A stretch of DNA of 49,222 nucleotides from JANOAR01 sp031411235 (GCA_031411235.1 JANOAR010000269.1:1-49222), one strand, 5' to 3'. Counted from the first letter of the stretch, positions 26,455-35,174 are shown. Numbers and translations: made by a program. The notes: a model not told the origin generated them from the letters alone.

Positions 26455-27567
26455 CTAGTTCCCCTCCGGGATCGGCACGGTTTGGGTGACGAGGGCGTGG
26501 GGGATTTTTCGTTGGGTAAGCTCGCGCTCTAGGGCGGTGAGATCTTCGTCGATGTGGGTGGTGTCTTGGAATTTACTGCGGATGAGGCTGCGCAGTTGGC
26601 TGGCTTCGGCGGCGGCTTTGCCGGGGTCGATTTCGAGGTGCTGGAGGTGGTCTTCGCTGATGGCGAGGGCGATGAGTTGGACGGCGGGTGGCAGGCGGTG
26701 ACGGGTGGCGATGGCCTGGGGGCTGAGGTCGCTGCGGCTGGGGCGACTGTCGTACTCGTAGCTAGTGGCCGGGGCGAAGGTGAGGTTTTTGCTGGGGCGC
26801 GGCAGAGGGCGGATGATGAGGGCGACGATGTTATCGGCGAGTAGGCTGACGTGGCGCTCCTTGGGGCTGACTTTGCCCAGAGGGGTGGCAAACCAGGAGC
26901 GGGGGCTGTCTTCGCTGTCGATCTGCGGCTTGGGGGCGGTGACTCCGGCGAGGGTCTGCATTTTCAAGAGCGTGAGTTCGGCGGTGGGCTGGCGAAATTC
27001 CATGAGGCGGAAGCGAGTTTTGGGCGGGGCGAGGTCGGGCTCGTTGGCGAGAAAGTCGGGCCGGTCTTGGCGGTCGCTGCTGGACTCGACGAAGTAGCCC
27101 CAGGCGTTGAGGGTTTCGGTGAGATGTTCGTGCGCGGGAGCACCACTGGCACTGGTGGTATCGCTGCTGGCGCTCTGGCCGAAGGGGGCCTGGAAAAAGA
27201 TGGCGTGGCCGATGGTTTCGCCGCCGATGAGCTGCTGGGCGTCGCCGCTGATGAAGTGGAGATGGGAGTGGCGCTGGGGCTCGCTGCCAGCGGGTTCCTC
27301 GGGGGTGATCCAGTACGAGGCGAGGGTGGCCTGGGTGATGCGTCTGGCGATGGTGTCGAGGGCGATGCGAGTGTTGCGATAGCCATCGGCGCGGGCGCGG
27401 GTCTTTATCCAAGTGGCCTGGATGGTGGTGATGGCCTGGGCGATGACGAGCATGACGCTGGCGAAGATGGCGAGGGAGACGAGAAGTTCGAGGATGGTGA
27501 GAGCGGGGAATGAGGCACGCCGATGAATGCCGATGGGCGGGGATGGGCTGGCGGGGCGGGGATGCAT
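26455..27567 (-). CDS. Verru_Chthon cassette protein C (GspJ-like minor pseudopilin)
   Basis: A 370-residue pilin-like protein. A 22-residue leader (MHPRPASPSP, ending ASFPA) precedes LTILELLVSLAIFASVMLVI, with Glu at +5. The ELLVSLAIFA sequence is very close to GspJ. The N-terminal half of the soluble region has YRNTRIALDTIARRITQA, a GspJ-like helix. The ATG at 27567 leaves a 35-bp gap after gene B; a TTG at 27597 adds ten residues but its AGGA is only 3 nt away. It should act with B, D and A. The leader codons contain three CATC units in 10-nt steps on the coding strand (plus-strand GATG at 27522, 27532 and 27542). Confidence 0.86.
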   Translation of the reverse strand: MHPRPASPSPPIGIHRRASFPALTILELLVSLAIFASVMLVIAQAITTIQATWIKTRARADGYRNTRIALDTIARRITQATLASYWITPEEPAGSEPQRHSHLHFISGDAQQLIGGETIGHAIFFQAPFGQSASSDTTSASGAPAHEHLTETLNAWGYFVESSSDRQDRPDFLANEPDLAPPKTRFRLMEFRQPTAELTLLKMQTLAGVTAPKPQIDSEDSPRSWFATPLGKVSPKERHVSLLADNIVALIIRPLPRPSKNLTFAPATSYEYDSRPSRSDLSPQAIATRHRLPPAVQLIALAISEDHLQHLEIDPGKAAAEASQLRSLIRSKFQDTTHIDEDLTALERELTQRKIPHALVTQTVPIPEGN

Positions 27568-27602
27568 GGCGTGGGCTTGCGTTGAAAACGGGGACAACTT
27601 TC

Positions 27603-28175
27603 CTATGGCACCTCGCGGTTGTCTTCACGGCAGAGGAGGAGGACGGAGAAGTCGCGGTTGGCGAGGTTTTTGGCGTCGTTGAGGCTGCCGAGGTTCATGG
27701 GCGTGTCGGTGATTTCGATGTGGAGACGGCGAATGAAGTTGGGGCTGGGCTCAGCAAGGATGGTGCCTGCGGGGAGGACATTGATGCGGGCGGCGAAGGC
27801 GACATCGACATCGCCGCGCTCGGTTTTAAGGCCGCTGATGTCGTAGAAGCGGGTTTCTTCCTGGCCGATGGTCTGGGTGAGTTCCAACCACGTTTTTATT
27901 TCATACTCGGTGGCAAGGCTGCGGACGATGCGAGCCTCGGCAATGCGCCGCTCGGCTAGCTTGAGCGAGCTAAGGCTGGAGGGTAGCATCCCAATGAGGG
28001 TAAGAAGCGTGAAGCTGAGAATGGCCATGGCGAAGAGGGATTCCGCGAGGGAGAAGGCGGGGGAGGAGGGGGAGACTGTCAGACAAGGAGACTTTGAGAC
28101 GATCAGACTATGAGACGGGGAGACGCGGAGAACACTTCCTGGCGCTGCGGTGGAATATGAGTCTGAGTATCTCAT
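27603..28175 (-). CDS. Verru_Chthon cassette protein B (GspI-like minor pseudopilin)
   Basis: A 190-residue pilin-like protein with the prepilin cut after SPSSPA and a mature start FSLAESLFAMAILSFTLL with Glu at +5, like GspI. The soluble part is only about 120 residues. The 40-residue leader is unusually long and Ser/Pro/Val-rich because it is written by an 8-nt-period repeat (28073-28208). Between the A stop at 28213 and the pilin domain, the ATG at 28175 is the only in-frame ATG, GTG or TTG ahead of the cleavage site, and it lies within a repeat unit. B is 37 bp downstream of A and 35 bp upstream of C. No Shine-Dalgarno site is seen, so coupling to A is possible. Confidence 0.82.
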   Translation of the reverse strand: MRYSDSYSTAAPGSVLRVSPSHSLIVSKSPCLTVSPSSPAFSLAESLFAMAILSFTLLTLIGMLPSSLSSLKLAERRIAEARIVRSLATEYEIKTWLELTQTIGQEETRFYDISGLKTERGDVDVAFAARINVLPAGTILAEPSPNFIRRLHIEITDTPMNLGSLNDAKNLANRDFSVLLLCREDNREVP

Positions 28176-28208
28176 GGTCTGATAGTCTGATGGTCTCCCC
28201 GTCTTCCC
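28073..28208. repeat. Inverted array of octanucleotide repeats spanning the start of cassette gene B
   Basis: On the plus strand AGAC occurs at 28073, 28081, 28089, 28097, 28105, 28113 and 28121, exactly every 8 nt, with variable 4-nt spacers. After a 32-nt unrepeated gap the complement GTCT occurs at 28161, 28177, 28185, 28193 and 28201, with ATCT at 28169 in the same register. The arms are complementary in register; the best blocks are AGACGGGGAGAC (28113-28124) with 28193-28204, and ATCAGACTAT (28102-28111) with 28182-28191. The start codon of B lies in the right arm. Confidence 0.88.
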
Positions 28209-28212
28209 TACT

Positions 28213-31200
28213 CTAAGGTGCGAACTGGGTTCTGCGCACGGTGCGCCATTGGTAATAGTCGTCGAGGGCTTCGCTGGTGTTGAGGGTTTCGGCGAAGTCG
28301 GTGACGCCTTTTTGAGTGGGGTCGAGGTAACGCTCGATGACGGTGGAGCCTCGGTATTCAGCGGCGACGTTGTCTTTGGCTTCGTCCCATTCATCGATTT
28401 TGGTGGTGCGGCTCTTTTTCAAAAGCTGCACGCGGTAGTGGACGGTGAAGACGTTGCTGCGGGTGGTGAGTCGGGGGTAAAGCTGGGCGTAGGGTGCTTC
28501 GCGGGTGTTGTCGCCCGTGGCTTCAAAGCCGTCTTTGGCGCTGGTGAGGTCAGTGCCTTCCCACCACGTAAGCATGTTTTTATAGGCTCCATCGCCAGTG
28601 GGTGGGGTCTTGGGGAGGCCGCCTGGGAGGGTGCCATAGTCGTGGTCATTGAGGCGCTCGGGGACGAGCCAGATGTCGCAGATTTCAGAGGGGCTGCGGA
28701 ATAGGTCGCCCGTTTTAAAGCGGTCGCTGAAGGCTTCGAGGGTGGCTTTGGCGTTGATGCTGTAATCGAATTGCAAGAGGCTGGCGGCTGGGTTGGCACC
28801 TGCGACGCTGGCTTTGTAGTGGTTGGTGGTGCCCACGGCTTCGGCGGCGGGAGATGGGATGGCAGTGAGGCGGACGCCGTGCAAGGCTCCGTGCAGGGCG
28901 GTGGCGCGGGTGATCCAGGTGTAGGGCAGCATTTGGTAGTTCATGTTCACCTTGCCCTCGGTAGCGAAGCCTTCGCTGAGGCCAGGGGGATCGGTGTGGG
29001 GCAACCAGAAGAACTCGGCCCAGAGATGGTCGCGAGGATTGGCGAAGCCGAAGTGATCGAGCTTGTCGGTGGGGTTGCCGGTTTTTTTATAGTCGGGCTC
29101 GTCACTGGCGGGGGTGAGGCGCGAGGGCGGATGGGGGCAGAAGAGCAGCGTCTGCCACGGGCGTGGGGATGGGTCGTTGCCACTGCCAAAGAGGCCGCTA
29201 GGCAGAGAGCCAAAGGCGAGGGCGCTGCTCAGGCCGCGTGAGGGGTTGTAAGTGAGGCCGTTCTCGGCGGCGAAGGGGCTGCCTCGGTCGAAATACTGGG
29301 CGCTGGCGAGGGCGTTGCCGAAGTCGGGTTTGTTGATGTAGGGGCCGTCTTCGATAAGGCCGGGGCCGTTGTCGAAGTCGCCCGCACGGTTGTCCAGGTT
29401 GAAAGCTCCGCTGAGATCGCGCGGAATCGCGGGGGCGGTGGTGCCAATCGTGTTGGCGAGGTCATAATCGAGGGCGCTGAGGGTGGCGCTGGTGTTGGTG
29501 GGATCGCGGCGGGCGGTGAGGTTGCCAGCGCGTTTGGCGGTATCGGCGACGCTGGTGTTGAGGGGGCTGGCGGGTTGGTTGGCCGTGGAGTTGCCGTCGC
29601 GGAGACTGTGGGCTTCAAAACCTGCGGGCATTTCTGCACCGATGGCGGTGGGGGGTATAGAATTGGGAAAATTGGGAGAGTTCCATGGCACTAGATCTGG
29701 GCCGACTAAAACTGAGGTCGGGGCGAAGTGGTGGTAGATCAGGCCGTTGAGAGTGTAGGCGTCGGGGACGCGGGGCAAGCCTGTAGGGTTGGAGGGGTCG
29801 GCAGGATCGGTGGTGGCGGGGACAAGCTGGGGAGCGCTGGCGAGGAGGCGCATGTCGCCTCGGGTAAGGCTGAGGTTGATACCTCGGTCGTCGCCTTGCA
29901 CGGCCATGCTGCGCACGACATCGCCGCGCTGGATCAGGTTTAAATGGGCACCACTGCCTGTGGCACCGGATTGCTGGGCGATGAGGCGAGTTTCAAAAGG
30001 AATGCTCGTGGGGGCTCCGCTGGTATCGACGGGGAGGACAGGGACGGGGATTTCGGTCTCGGGAAAGAAGACTTGGATGGACTGGATGGGCGCGGCATTG
30101 GCGGTGGGAACCCCCTCGGCAGCGGGGAAAATATCCACGGTGATGTAGGCTCCGTTGCTGGTGCCATTGTTGCTGGTGCCAGAGAACTTGAGCTTTGTCC
30201 CGGCGGCTTTTCCAGCCCCTGTGGGGAAGGTGAGGGTGCCAGCGAAGGGGTAGTTGGCGTCGGGGTCGGAGGTGCCAGAGGTGAGGAGGGTTTTGGGCTG
30301 GCCAGCGGGGGTGAGGAAGGGGGCGCAGAGAGCGGCATAGGCGGTGCTGTGGCCGCTCCAACTCTGACCAGTAGCGGGAAGCATCGTGGAGGAACTGAAG
30401 ACGGCTCGGTTGTAGGCGTCATATTTACCGTCAACATGCGCCGGAAGGCCGAGGCTGGTGCTTTCAATTTGCAGGTTCTCCAGTCCTCGAATGCGGTAAC
30501 AAACGGCGGGAGAGGTGGCTGGCACGCCAGGGGCAACGATGTAGGGCTGGATGATGACAAAGGTCTGGATGGCAGTGGTTTTGTCCGCGAACTCGGGGTA
30601 GGCGTCGGTGACATTATTTTCTCCTGCCGTAGCGACGAAGACGAGGGCGATTTCGCTGATGGTGGGGAACCTGCCAAAGCCCTGGATGCTGGGCGCTGGG
30701 GTGGTTTCGGAGGTGTGCATGAAGTCAGGCAAGCGCGTGGGGACGGCGGAGTATTCAGCGGTGCCGCTGGTGTTTCCCGCGATGCCGAAACCGGGGGGGA
30801 GGTAGCTGTATTCCGAGCCAGTCGGTGTGTCGGTGGTGGTGGACTGGGGACTGCCAGGGTTGGCGTTCGAGCGGATGAAGTCGAACATGCTGGTGAGGAT
30901 GTGATCGCGACCATTGGGGCCGTATTTGTCGCGGAAGCTGTGACCGATGCCGGGGAAGTCGCGCTCGGTGAGTTCCTGGAGGGTGCCGAGGAGGCGGAGG
31001 TTGCGCTCAAGGTTGATGTCATCGGTAGCGCTCTGGGAGGAGCCGCTAGTGCCGCTGCCAGTCCAGAGGCTGGCACGCTGGAAGTAGTAAGCGTGGCTGT
31101 CGAGAGTGGCGAGGGCGGCGAGTTGCTCGTCGGTGCTGTTGCGCTCGGCGAGGGTTTCCTGGACAGGCCATAGGCTGATTTTGGGCCGGTTGAAGGGATT

Positions 31201-32523
31201 GGTCTCGGGGGCGCGGCTGTGGGTGGTGAGGAAGAAGCGCGAGTAGCGCAGGTCGTCCTGGGTCATGTCGAGGGGCGGGGAGGTGACGCCACGGCCATTG
31301 AGTTGGCGCTCGGGGTTGAAGAAAAATTCGTCGGTGGTGGTGAAGAGGGGTTGGCGCTTGGTGAGGACGGCAGCGCTGACGTTGCTGGCGGTTGTCTCGC
31401 GGGTGCCGCCGTTGCTGCCGAGGTTGGCTTGATCCAGGAAGGTGCGGGGTAGCCGCCCGTGCATGGAGCGGAGATACTCCCACCACTCGGGCGCATTGCC
31501 GAGGGGATCGGCGGGCTCGCGCTTGGGTAAGGAGGCGAGGGTGCCGCCGCTGAAGTGCCGGAGAACGGGCGAGAGAGAGGTGTAGGCGGGGTGGCTGGGG
31601 TCGCGGTAGTGCTCGCCCTGGATGGGTTGGCTACGGGCGTGGGCATCGTCGGTGCGAGTGTGGGTGCGAGGCGCTGCCCAGGGGGCGGGCTCGGTGGCGG
31701 TGTTGAGGTTGAGCTTGCAGGATTCGTCGTCGGTCCAGAAGGCGATGCGACCAATGATGGGGTTGGTTTTGCTAGGGCCTGGGAGGTCGATTTTGGTGCT
31801 GCCTGCGGTGATGCTGGCGGGGGCGACGATGCTGCCGTCGCGCAGGACGTAGAGCCACTGGGCGGGCATGGGCAAGGGGCTGGTGGGAGTGCCGTGGGGG
31901 TCGGTGACCTCGAAGCCGTCGATGTGCATGAGATCGTGCGCGGCAGGATCAAGGATGGGATAGATGGGCGTGGGTGGGACGCTGCTTTCTCTCTCGCCGG
32001 GCTTGCGCCGTGGGCTAACGAGGATGGGCTGATTGAGGTCGGCAAAGGTGGCTGGGGAGGTAGCCCATTCCTGGAAAGCCTTGGCCTCGGTGGCGAATTC
32101 ATCGCCGGGGCTACCTCGCTTGCCGAGGTGCATGAAGGAGGCTGAGTAGAGCTTGTAGTAGTCGGAAGCGGAGTTGCGGGGCTTGTCGCCATCTTCGCTG
32201 TCATCGTAGCGGCGGATCATGCCGGGCTGGGAGGCCCAGGTTTTTGTGCTGCCGAGCTGGTAGGTGGCCTGGCGGATTTGCGAAATAACAAGCTTCTCGG
32301 GCAACTCGGCGAGGGTGCGGAGTTCGAGCAATTCAGCGGCGGTACGGGTGCTGCGATCCTCGCTGCGGATGAAGGTCATCATCATGAGCACGAGGAAGGA
32401 GATGAGCGCGAGCGCACTGAGGACGAGGATGAGTGCCGCTCCACGGGGCGAGCCTAACCGATGGCCGAGAGCCGAGAGCCGTGGGACACGGGGCGGAGCG
32501 GATGTGGAGAGAATTGAATGCAC
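28213..32523 (-). CDS. Verru_Chthon cassette protein A (giant GspK-like minor pseudopilin)
   Basis: A 1,436-residue protein, first gene of the cassette. It begins with GTG at 32523 and has a 28-residue leader ending SPRG, followed by AALILVLSALALISFLVLMM. The mature +5 residue is Leu, not Glu, as in GspK, the tip pseudopilin that lacks Glu5. Just after the helix comes RSEDRSTRTAAELLELRTLA. The rest is a long exported region with no recognised enzyme motif. Usual GspK is about 320 residues, so this is more than four times longer, perhaps a displayed adhesin or substrate-binding tip (inference). The soluble part is rich in Pro, Thr, Ser and Asn. Leader codons contain four heptamer repeats (32458-32485), and a palindrome overlaps the start. 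Confidence 0.87.
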   Translation of the reverse strand: MHSILSTSAPPRVPRLSALGHRLGSPRGAALILVLSALALISFLVLMMMTFIRSEDRSTRTAAELLELRTLAELPEKLVISQIRQATYQLGSTKTWASQPGMIRRYDDSEDGDKPRNSASDYYKLYSASFMHLGKRGSPGDEFATEAKAFQEWATSPATFADLNQPILVSPRRKPGERESSVPPTPIYPILDPAAHDLMHIDGFEVTDPHGTPTSPLPMPAQWLYVLRDGSIVAPASITAGSTKIDLPGPSKTNPIIGRIAFWTDDESCKLNLNTATEPAPWAAPRTHTRTDDAHARSQPIQGEHYRDPSHPAYTSLSPVLRHFSGGTLASLPKREPADPLGNAPEWWEYLRSMHGRLPRTFLDQANLGSNGGTRETTASNVSAAVLTKRQPLFTTTDEFFFNPERQLNGRGVTSPPLDMTQDDLRYSRFFLTTHSRAPETNPFNRPKISLWPVQETLAERNSTDEQLAALATLDSHAYYFQRASLWTGSGTSGSSQSATDDINLERNLRLLGTLQELTERDFPGIGHSFRDKYGPNGRDHILTSMFDFIRSNANPGSPQSTTTDTPTGSEYSYLPPGFGIAGNTSGTAEYSAVPTRLPDFMHTSETTPAPSIQGFGRFPTISEIALVFVATAGENNVTDAYPEFADKTTAIQTFVIIQPYIVAPGVPATSPAVCYRIRGLENLQIESTSLGLPAHVDGKYDAYNRAVFSSSTMLPATGQSWSGHSTAYAALCAPFLTPAGQPKTLLTSGTSDPDANYPFAGTLTFPTGAGKAAGTKLKFSGTSNNGTSNGAYITVDIFPAAEGVPTANAAPIQSIQVFFPETEIPVPVLPVDTSGAPTSIPFETRLIAQQSGATGSGAHLNLIQRGDVVRSMAVQGDDRGINLSLTRGDMRLLASAPQLVPATTDPADPSNPTGLPRVPDAYTLNGLIYHHFAPTSVLVGPDLVPWNSPNFPNSIPPTAIGAEMPAGFEAHSLRDGNSTANQPASPLNTSVADTAKRAGNLTARRDPTNTSATLSALDYDLANTIGTTAPAIPRDLSGAFNLDNRAGDFDNGPGLIEDGPYINKPDFGNALASAQYFDRGSPFAAENGLTYNPSRGLSSALAFGSLPSGLFGSGNDPSPRPWQTLLFCPHPPSRLTPASDEPDYKKTGNPTDKLDHFGFANPRDHLWAEFFWLPHTDPPGLSEGFATEGKVNMNYQMLPYTWITRATALHGALHGVRLTAIPSPAAEAVGTTNHYKASVAGANPAASLLQFDYSINAKATLEAFSDRFKTGDLFRSPSEICDIWLVPERLNDHDYGTLPGGLPKTPPTGDGAYKNMLTWWEGTDLTSAKDGFEATGDNTREAPYAQLYPRLTTRSNVFTVHYRVQLLKKSRTTKIDEWDEAKDNVAAEYRGSTVIERYLDPTQKGVTDFAETLNTSEALDDYYQWRTVRRTQFAP
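32458..32485. repeat. Four heptamer repeats in the leader codons of cassette gene A
   Basis: On the plus strand CCGATGG, CCGAGAG, CCGAGAG and CCGTGGG follow each other in strict 7-nt register. They encode about residues 14-22 of protein A, ending six residues before the predicted prepilin cleavage site. Confidence 0.7.
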
Positions 32524-32538
32524 TATGTCATTACATAG
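32523..32538. promoter_or_regulatory. Palindrome CTATGT-CATT-ACATAG overlapping the start of cassette gene A
   Basis: A perfect 6-4-6 inverted repeat covers the first base of the GTG start and the 15 bases upstream, in the 107-bp gap between divergent cassette gene A and the PelA-like gene. It could be an operator controlling one or both genes or a translational hairpin on the A mRNA. Neither a promoter nor a Shine-Dalgarno site is convincing here. Confidence 0.35.
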
Positions 32539-32630
32539 CTGAAATGGTGGCGGGTGTCGAGTGGAGAGGGGAAAGCTACTTTTTGCGGTTGCTCTCGCGT
32601 GGCGTCACTTCCAAGACTCGCCCGCTATTC

Positions 32631-35159
32631 ATGGCTGCGGCTCGTTTCACATTTCTCTGGTTTTTGCCCCTCGTGCTCCTGGCACTGGCCACATCGAGCC
32701 CTCTCAGCAGCGCCCAGCCCGCGGCCTTCACCATCGACTTACGGTCCGAGGCGCAGGCGGATGATTTGGCGGCGTTCCCCGTTTGTGTGTGGTCGCCTAC
32801 GGTGCTTGCGGGGCTGACGAAGCGCAAAGCTCCTGGTCATGTCGCGCTGGCTTGGGTGGGCTTCGATGGCAAACCAGAGCACGCGGCGGCAACAGTGCAG
32901 GTGGCGACGAAAGCCGTGGCGCGGGGCTTCGATGGCGTGGTGCTGGACGGCGGGGCGGGGCTGCTCCCCGCTCGTGGTGAGGACTGGCTGGGCGCGGCCC
33001 AAGCCCCTGCCTGGGCCGCGCTGGTGCAACAACTCCGCACGGCCTTGCCACCCACCGCGAAGATTCTGCTGCGCCTACGCCAGAGCTGTCCCGAGGGCCT
33101 TGCCGCCGCGACCGATGGCTGCTTTATCGAGGGTCTGCTGAGCGGCTATGACATGCAGGCGCAGGCGTATGGAGTGGGGCCGCCAAGCACGAATGAAGCA
33201 CTACGCACGCAGCTAAAAACGGCAGTGACCACGGGCAAACTCGTGCTGGTGCGCGACTACGTGCCTGCTGAGAACAAGGCGGTAGCGAGGCAAGTGGCCG
33301 CGCAAATAACGAGCCTGGGTGCCGTGCCCAGCGTGGGTACGCTCGACCTCGCCGCCGGGCCACTGGCCCCAATCCGCGAGGTGCCGCGCACGATCTTGGT
33401 GCTCTACGGCGTGGGCCAGCCCGACCCGACGCGGGCACCCTTCTGGCCACCAGAAACCTTTACCGGGCAGATGCTGCAAATGGCGCTGGAATGGATGGGC
33501 TACGAGGTCACCTACCATGATGTAGCGACGGGCCTGCCACCCGAGCGGCTGGGGCGCGAGGTCTGCGGCATCATCACCGACGTGCGGCTGGAGCTGCCCT
33601 ACCAAGCCGAGGAGTGGTACCTGGCCTGGCTGCTGGATAACCAAAAACGCGGGGTGAAACTGCTCTTCACCGGCGACTACCCGTTCTCCCGCGAGGAGAC
33701 GCTGGAGCGGCTTTTCGCTGGCCTAGGCCTCACGGGCGGGCCGCAGGTAAAGGAAGTGCGCGGGGCTAAATTTGAAGTGCTGGATACGTCGGTGATGAAC
33801 CGCGAGCTGCTGCTCGCACCCCGGCTGAATGGCCTGCGCAATGCCACCGCGCCGCAGGGCTCGAAGGTGTGGCTGGCGATCACTGGCGAAGGCGAGGAGG
33901 GCACCTTCCGCTGTGACTCGCTGTACACGGCAGCGTGGGGTGGTGCGGCGCTGGATCCTCACCTTTTCTTCCGCACGTCAGCCGAGGATGCGCGGCTGGT
34001 GTTTGACCCGTTTGCGTTTTTGGAAACGCTCTGGCCGCGCGGCACCTTCCCCGTGCCCGACACGACGACGAGGCAGGGCAAACGAATGTTTCTGAGCCAT
34101 ATCGACGGCGATGGTTTCACCACGCTGAGCAAGGTGCAGCGTGGTAAAACATGCGCCGAAATCATGCGCGACCATGTGCTGAAACGTTACCCCGTCCCAG
34201 TGACAGTCTCGGTCATAGAGTCGGAGATCAAAGGCATGTTGAAGGATCAAGAGACGAGCGAAGTACCCGCCTGGGAGGCGCAGGCGCGGGAGATTTTTGC
34301 CCTGCCCAATGTTCAGGTGGCTTCGCATAGCTTCTCGCATCCCTTTGTCTGGATCCCCGGAGACACCGAGGCGGCCAAGGGCTACACCTCGCTGAAGCTC
34401 GACTTCGCCCAGCCCGAGCGCTACCCCAAGATCGACCTGCGCCGCGAGGTAGAAGGCTCGGTGCGCTACATCAACGCCATCCTCGCGCCCAAGGACAAAC
34501 CCGTGGAGACCTTTCTCTGGTCGGGCAACTGCAAGCCCAACGGCGCGACCATCCGCATGGCCGAGGCCCTGGGCCTAGCGTGCATGAATGGCGGCAACAC
34601 CATGATCTCCCGCCGCACACCCGGCATTTCCGCCATCTCACCGCGCGACACTTTTATGGATGGTGCGGTGCAAGTATTCGCCCCCGTGCAGAACGAGTTT
34701 GTCTTCACCAACGGCTTCAACGGGCCACTCTACGGCGGCTTCCGCCAAGTGCTCCAGACCTTCGCCATGACGGAATCACCGCGCCGCCTGAAGCCCGTGA
34801 GCCTGTACTACCACTTCTACTCCGCCGCCAGTGCCGACGCGCTGAAGGTGCTCACCGACGCCTACGAATGGGCACAGACTCAGCCCTTCAATCACGTCAC
34901 CGTGCGCGACTACGTAAGCATCGCCAAAGACGCCCGCCGCACCCGAATTTACCGCCTCGGCGACCAACGCTGGCTCGCCGTGACGGATGGCCAAGTGCAG
35001 TCCTTCCGCGTACCTGCAAGCCTAGGCGAACCCAACGCCGCAAGCTCGAAAGGGGTGCGCGGCTCCGTACTCAACGAAGGCGAACGCTACATTCACACCG
35101 ATGGGAATGCGCTGCCCGAGCTAGACTTTTCTGGCGTCGGCCAGACGAAGGGTCAATAA
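32631..35159 (+). CDS. PelA-like secreted glycoside hydrolase/polysaccharide deacetylase
   Basis: An 842-residue exported, two-enzyme protein. After a signal peptide (hydrophobic 5-25, cleaved near SSAQP) residues 50-240 form a TM1410/GH114-like TIM barrel with GFDGVVLDGG (D106) and DGCFIEGLLSG (E167), the places of the acidic pair in PelA hydrolase. Residues 250-370 are a Rossmann-like middle domain. Residues 485-800 are a deacetylase with HIDGDGF (H490, D492, D494) and SHSFSHPF (H566, H570) as metal ligands and catalytic residues. This order is that of PelA, which trims and deacetylates the galactosamine-rich Pel exopolysaccharide. No other pel gene is in the window, so the substrate here is unproven and no symbol is given. 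It is divergent from cassette gene A. Confidence 0.82.
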   Translation: MAAARFTFLWFLPLVLLALATSSPLSSAQPAAFTIDLRSEAQADDLAAFPVCVWSPTVLAGLTKRKAPGHVALAWVGFDGKPEHAAATVQVATKAVARGFDGVVLDGGAGLLPARGEDWLGAAQAPAWAALVQQLRTALPPTAKILLRLRQSCPEGLAAATDGCFIEGLLSGYDMQAQAYGVGPPSTNEALRTQLKTAVTTGKLVLVRDYVPAENKAVARQVAAQITSLGAVPSVGTLDLAAGPLAPIREVPRTILVLYGVGQPDPTRAPFWPPETFTGQMLQMALEWMGYEVTYHDVATGLPPERLGREVCGIITDVRLELPYQAEEWYLAWLLDNQKRGVKLLFTGDYPFSREETLERLFAGLGLTGGPQVKEVRGAKFEVLDTSVMNRELLLAPRLNGLRNATAPQGSKVWLAITGEGEEGTFRCDSLYTAAWGGAALDPHLFFRTSAEDARLVFDPFAFLETLWPRGTFPVPDTTTRQGKRMFLSHIDGDGFTTLSKVQRGKTCAEIMRDHVLKRYPVPVTVSVIESEIKGMLKDQETSEVPAWEAQAREIFALPNVQVASHSFSHPFVWIPGDTEAAKGYTSLKLDFAQPERYPKIDLRREVEGSVRYINAILAPKDKPVETFLWSGNCKPNGATIRMAEALGLACMNGGNTMISRRTPGISAISPRDTFMDGAVQVFAPVQNEFVFTNGFNGPLYGGFRQVLQTFAMTESPRRLKPVSLYYHFYSAASADALKVLTDAYEWAQTQPFNHVTVRDYVSIAKDARRTRIYRLGDQRWLAVTDGQVQSFRVPASLGEPNAASSKGVRGSVLNEGERYIHTDGNALPELDFSGVGQTKGQ

Positions 35160-35174
35160 GGAAGCGCGAGTGGC

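Noticed and set aside
28073..28208. CRISPR array interpretation of the octamer repeats
   Set aside because: The repeats are 4 fixed bases with 4-nt spacers, in inverted arms; CRISPR repeats are 23-50 bp with spacers of similar length and no cas gene is present.
29944..31173. A 409-codon plus-strand Gly-rich open frame and a 378-codon minus-strand Pro/Ser-rich frame nearby
   Set aside because: Both overlap cassette gene A in other frames; only the A frame has a pilin signal and varied composition.
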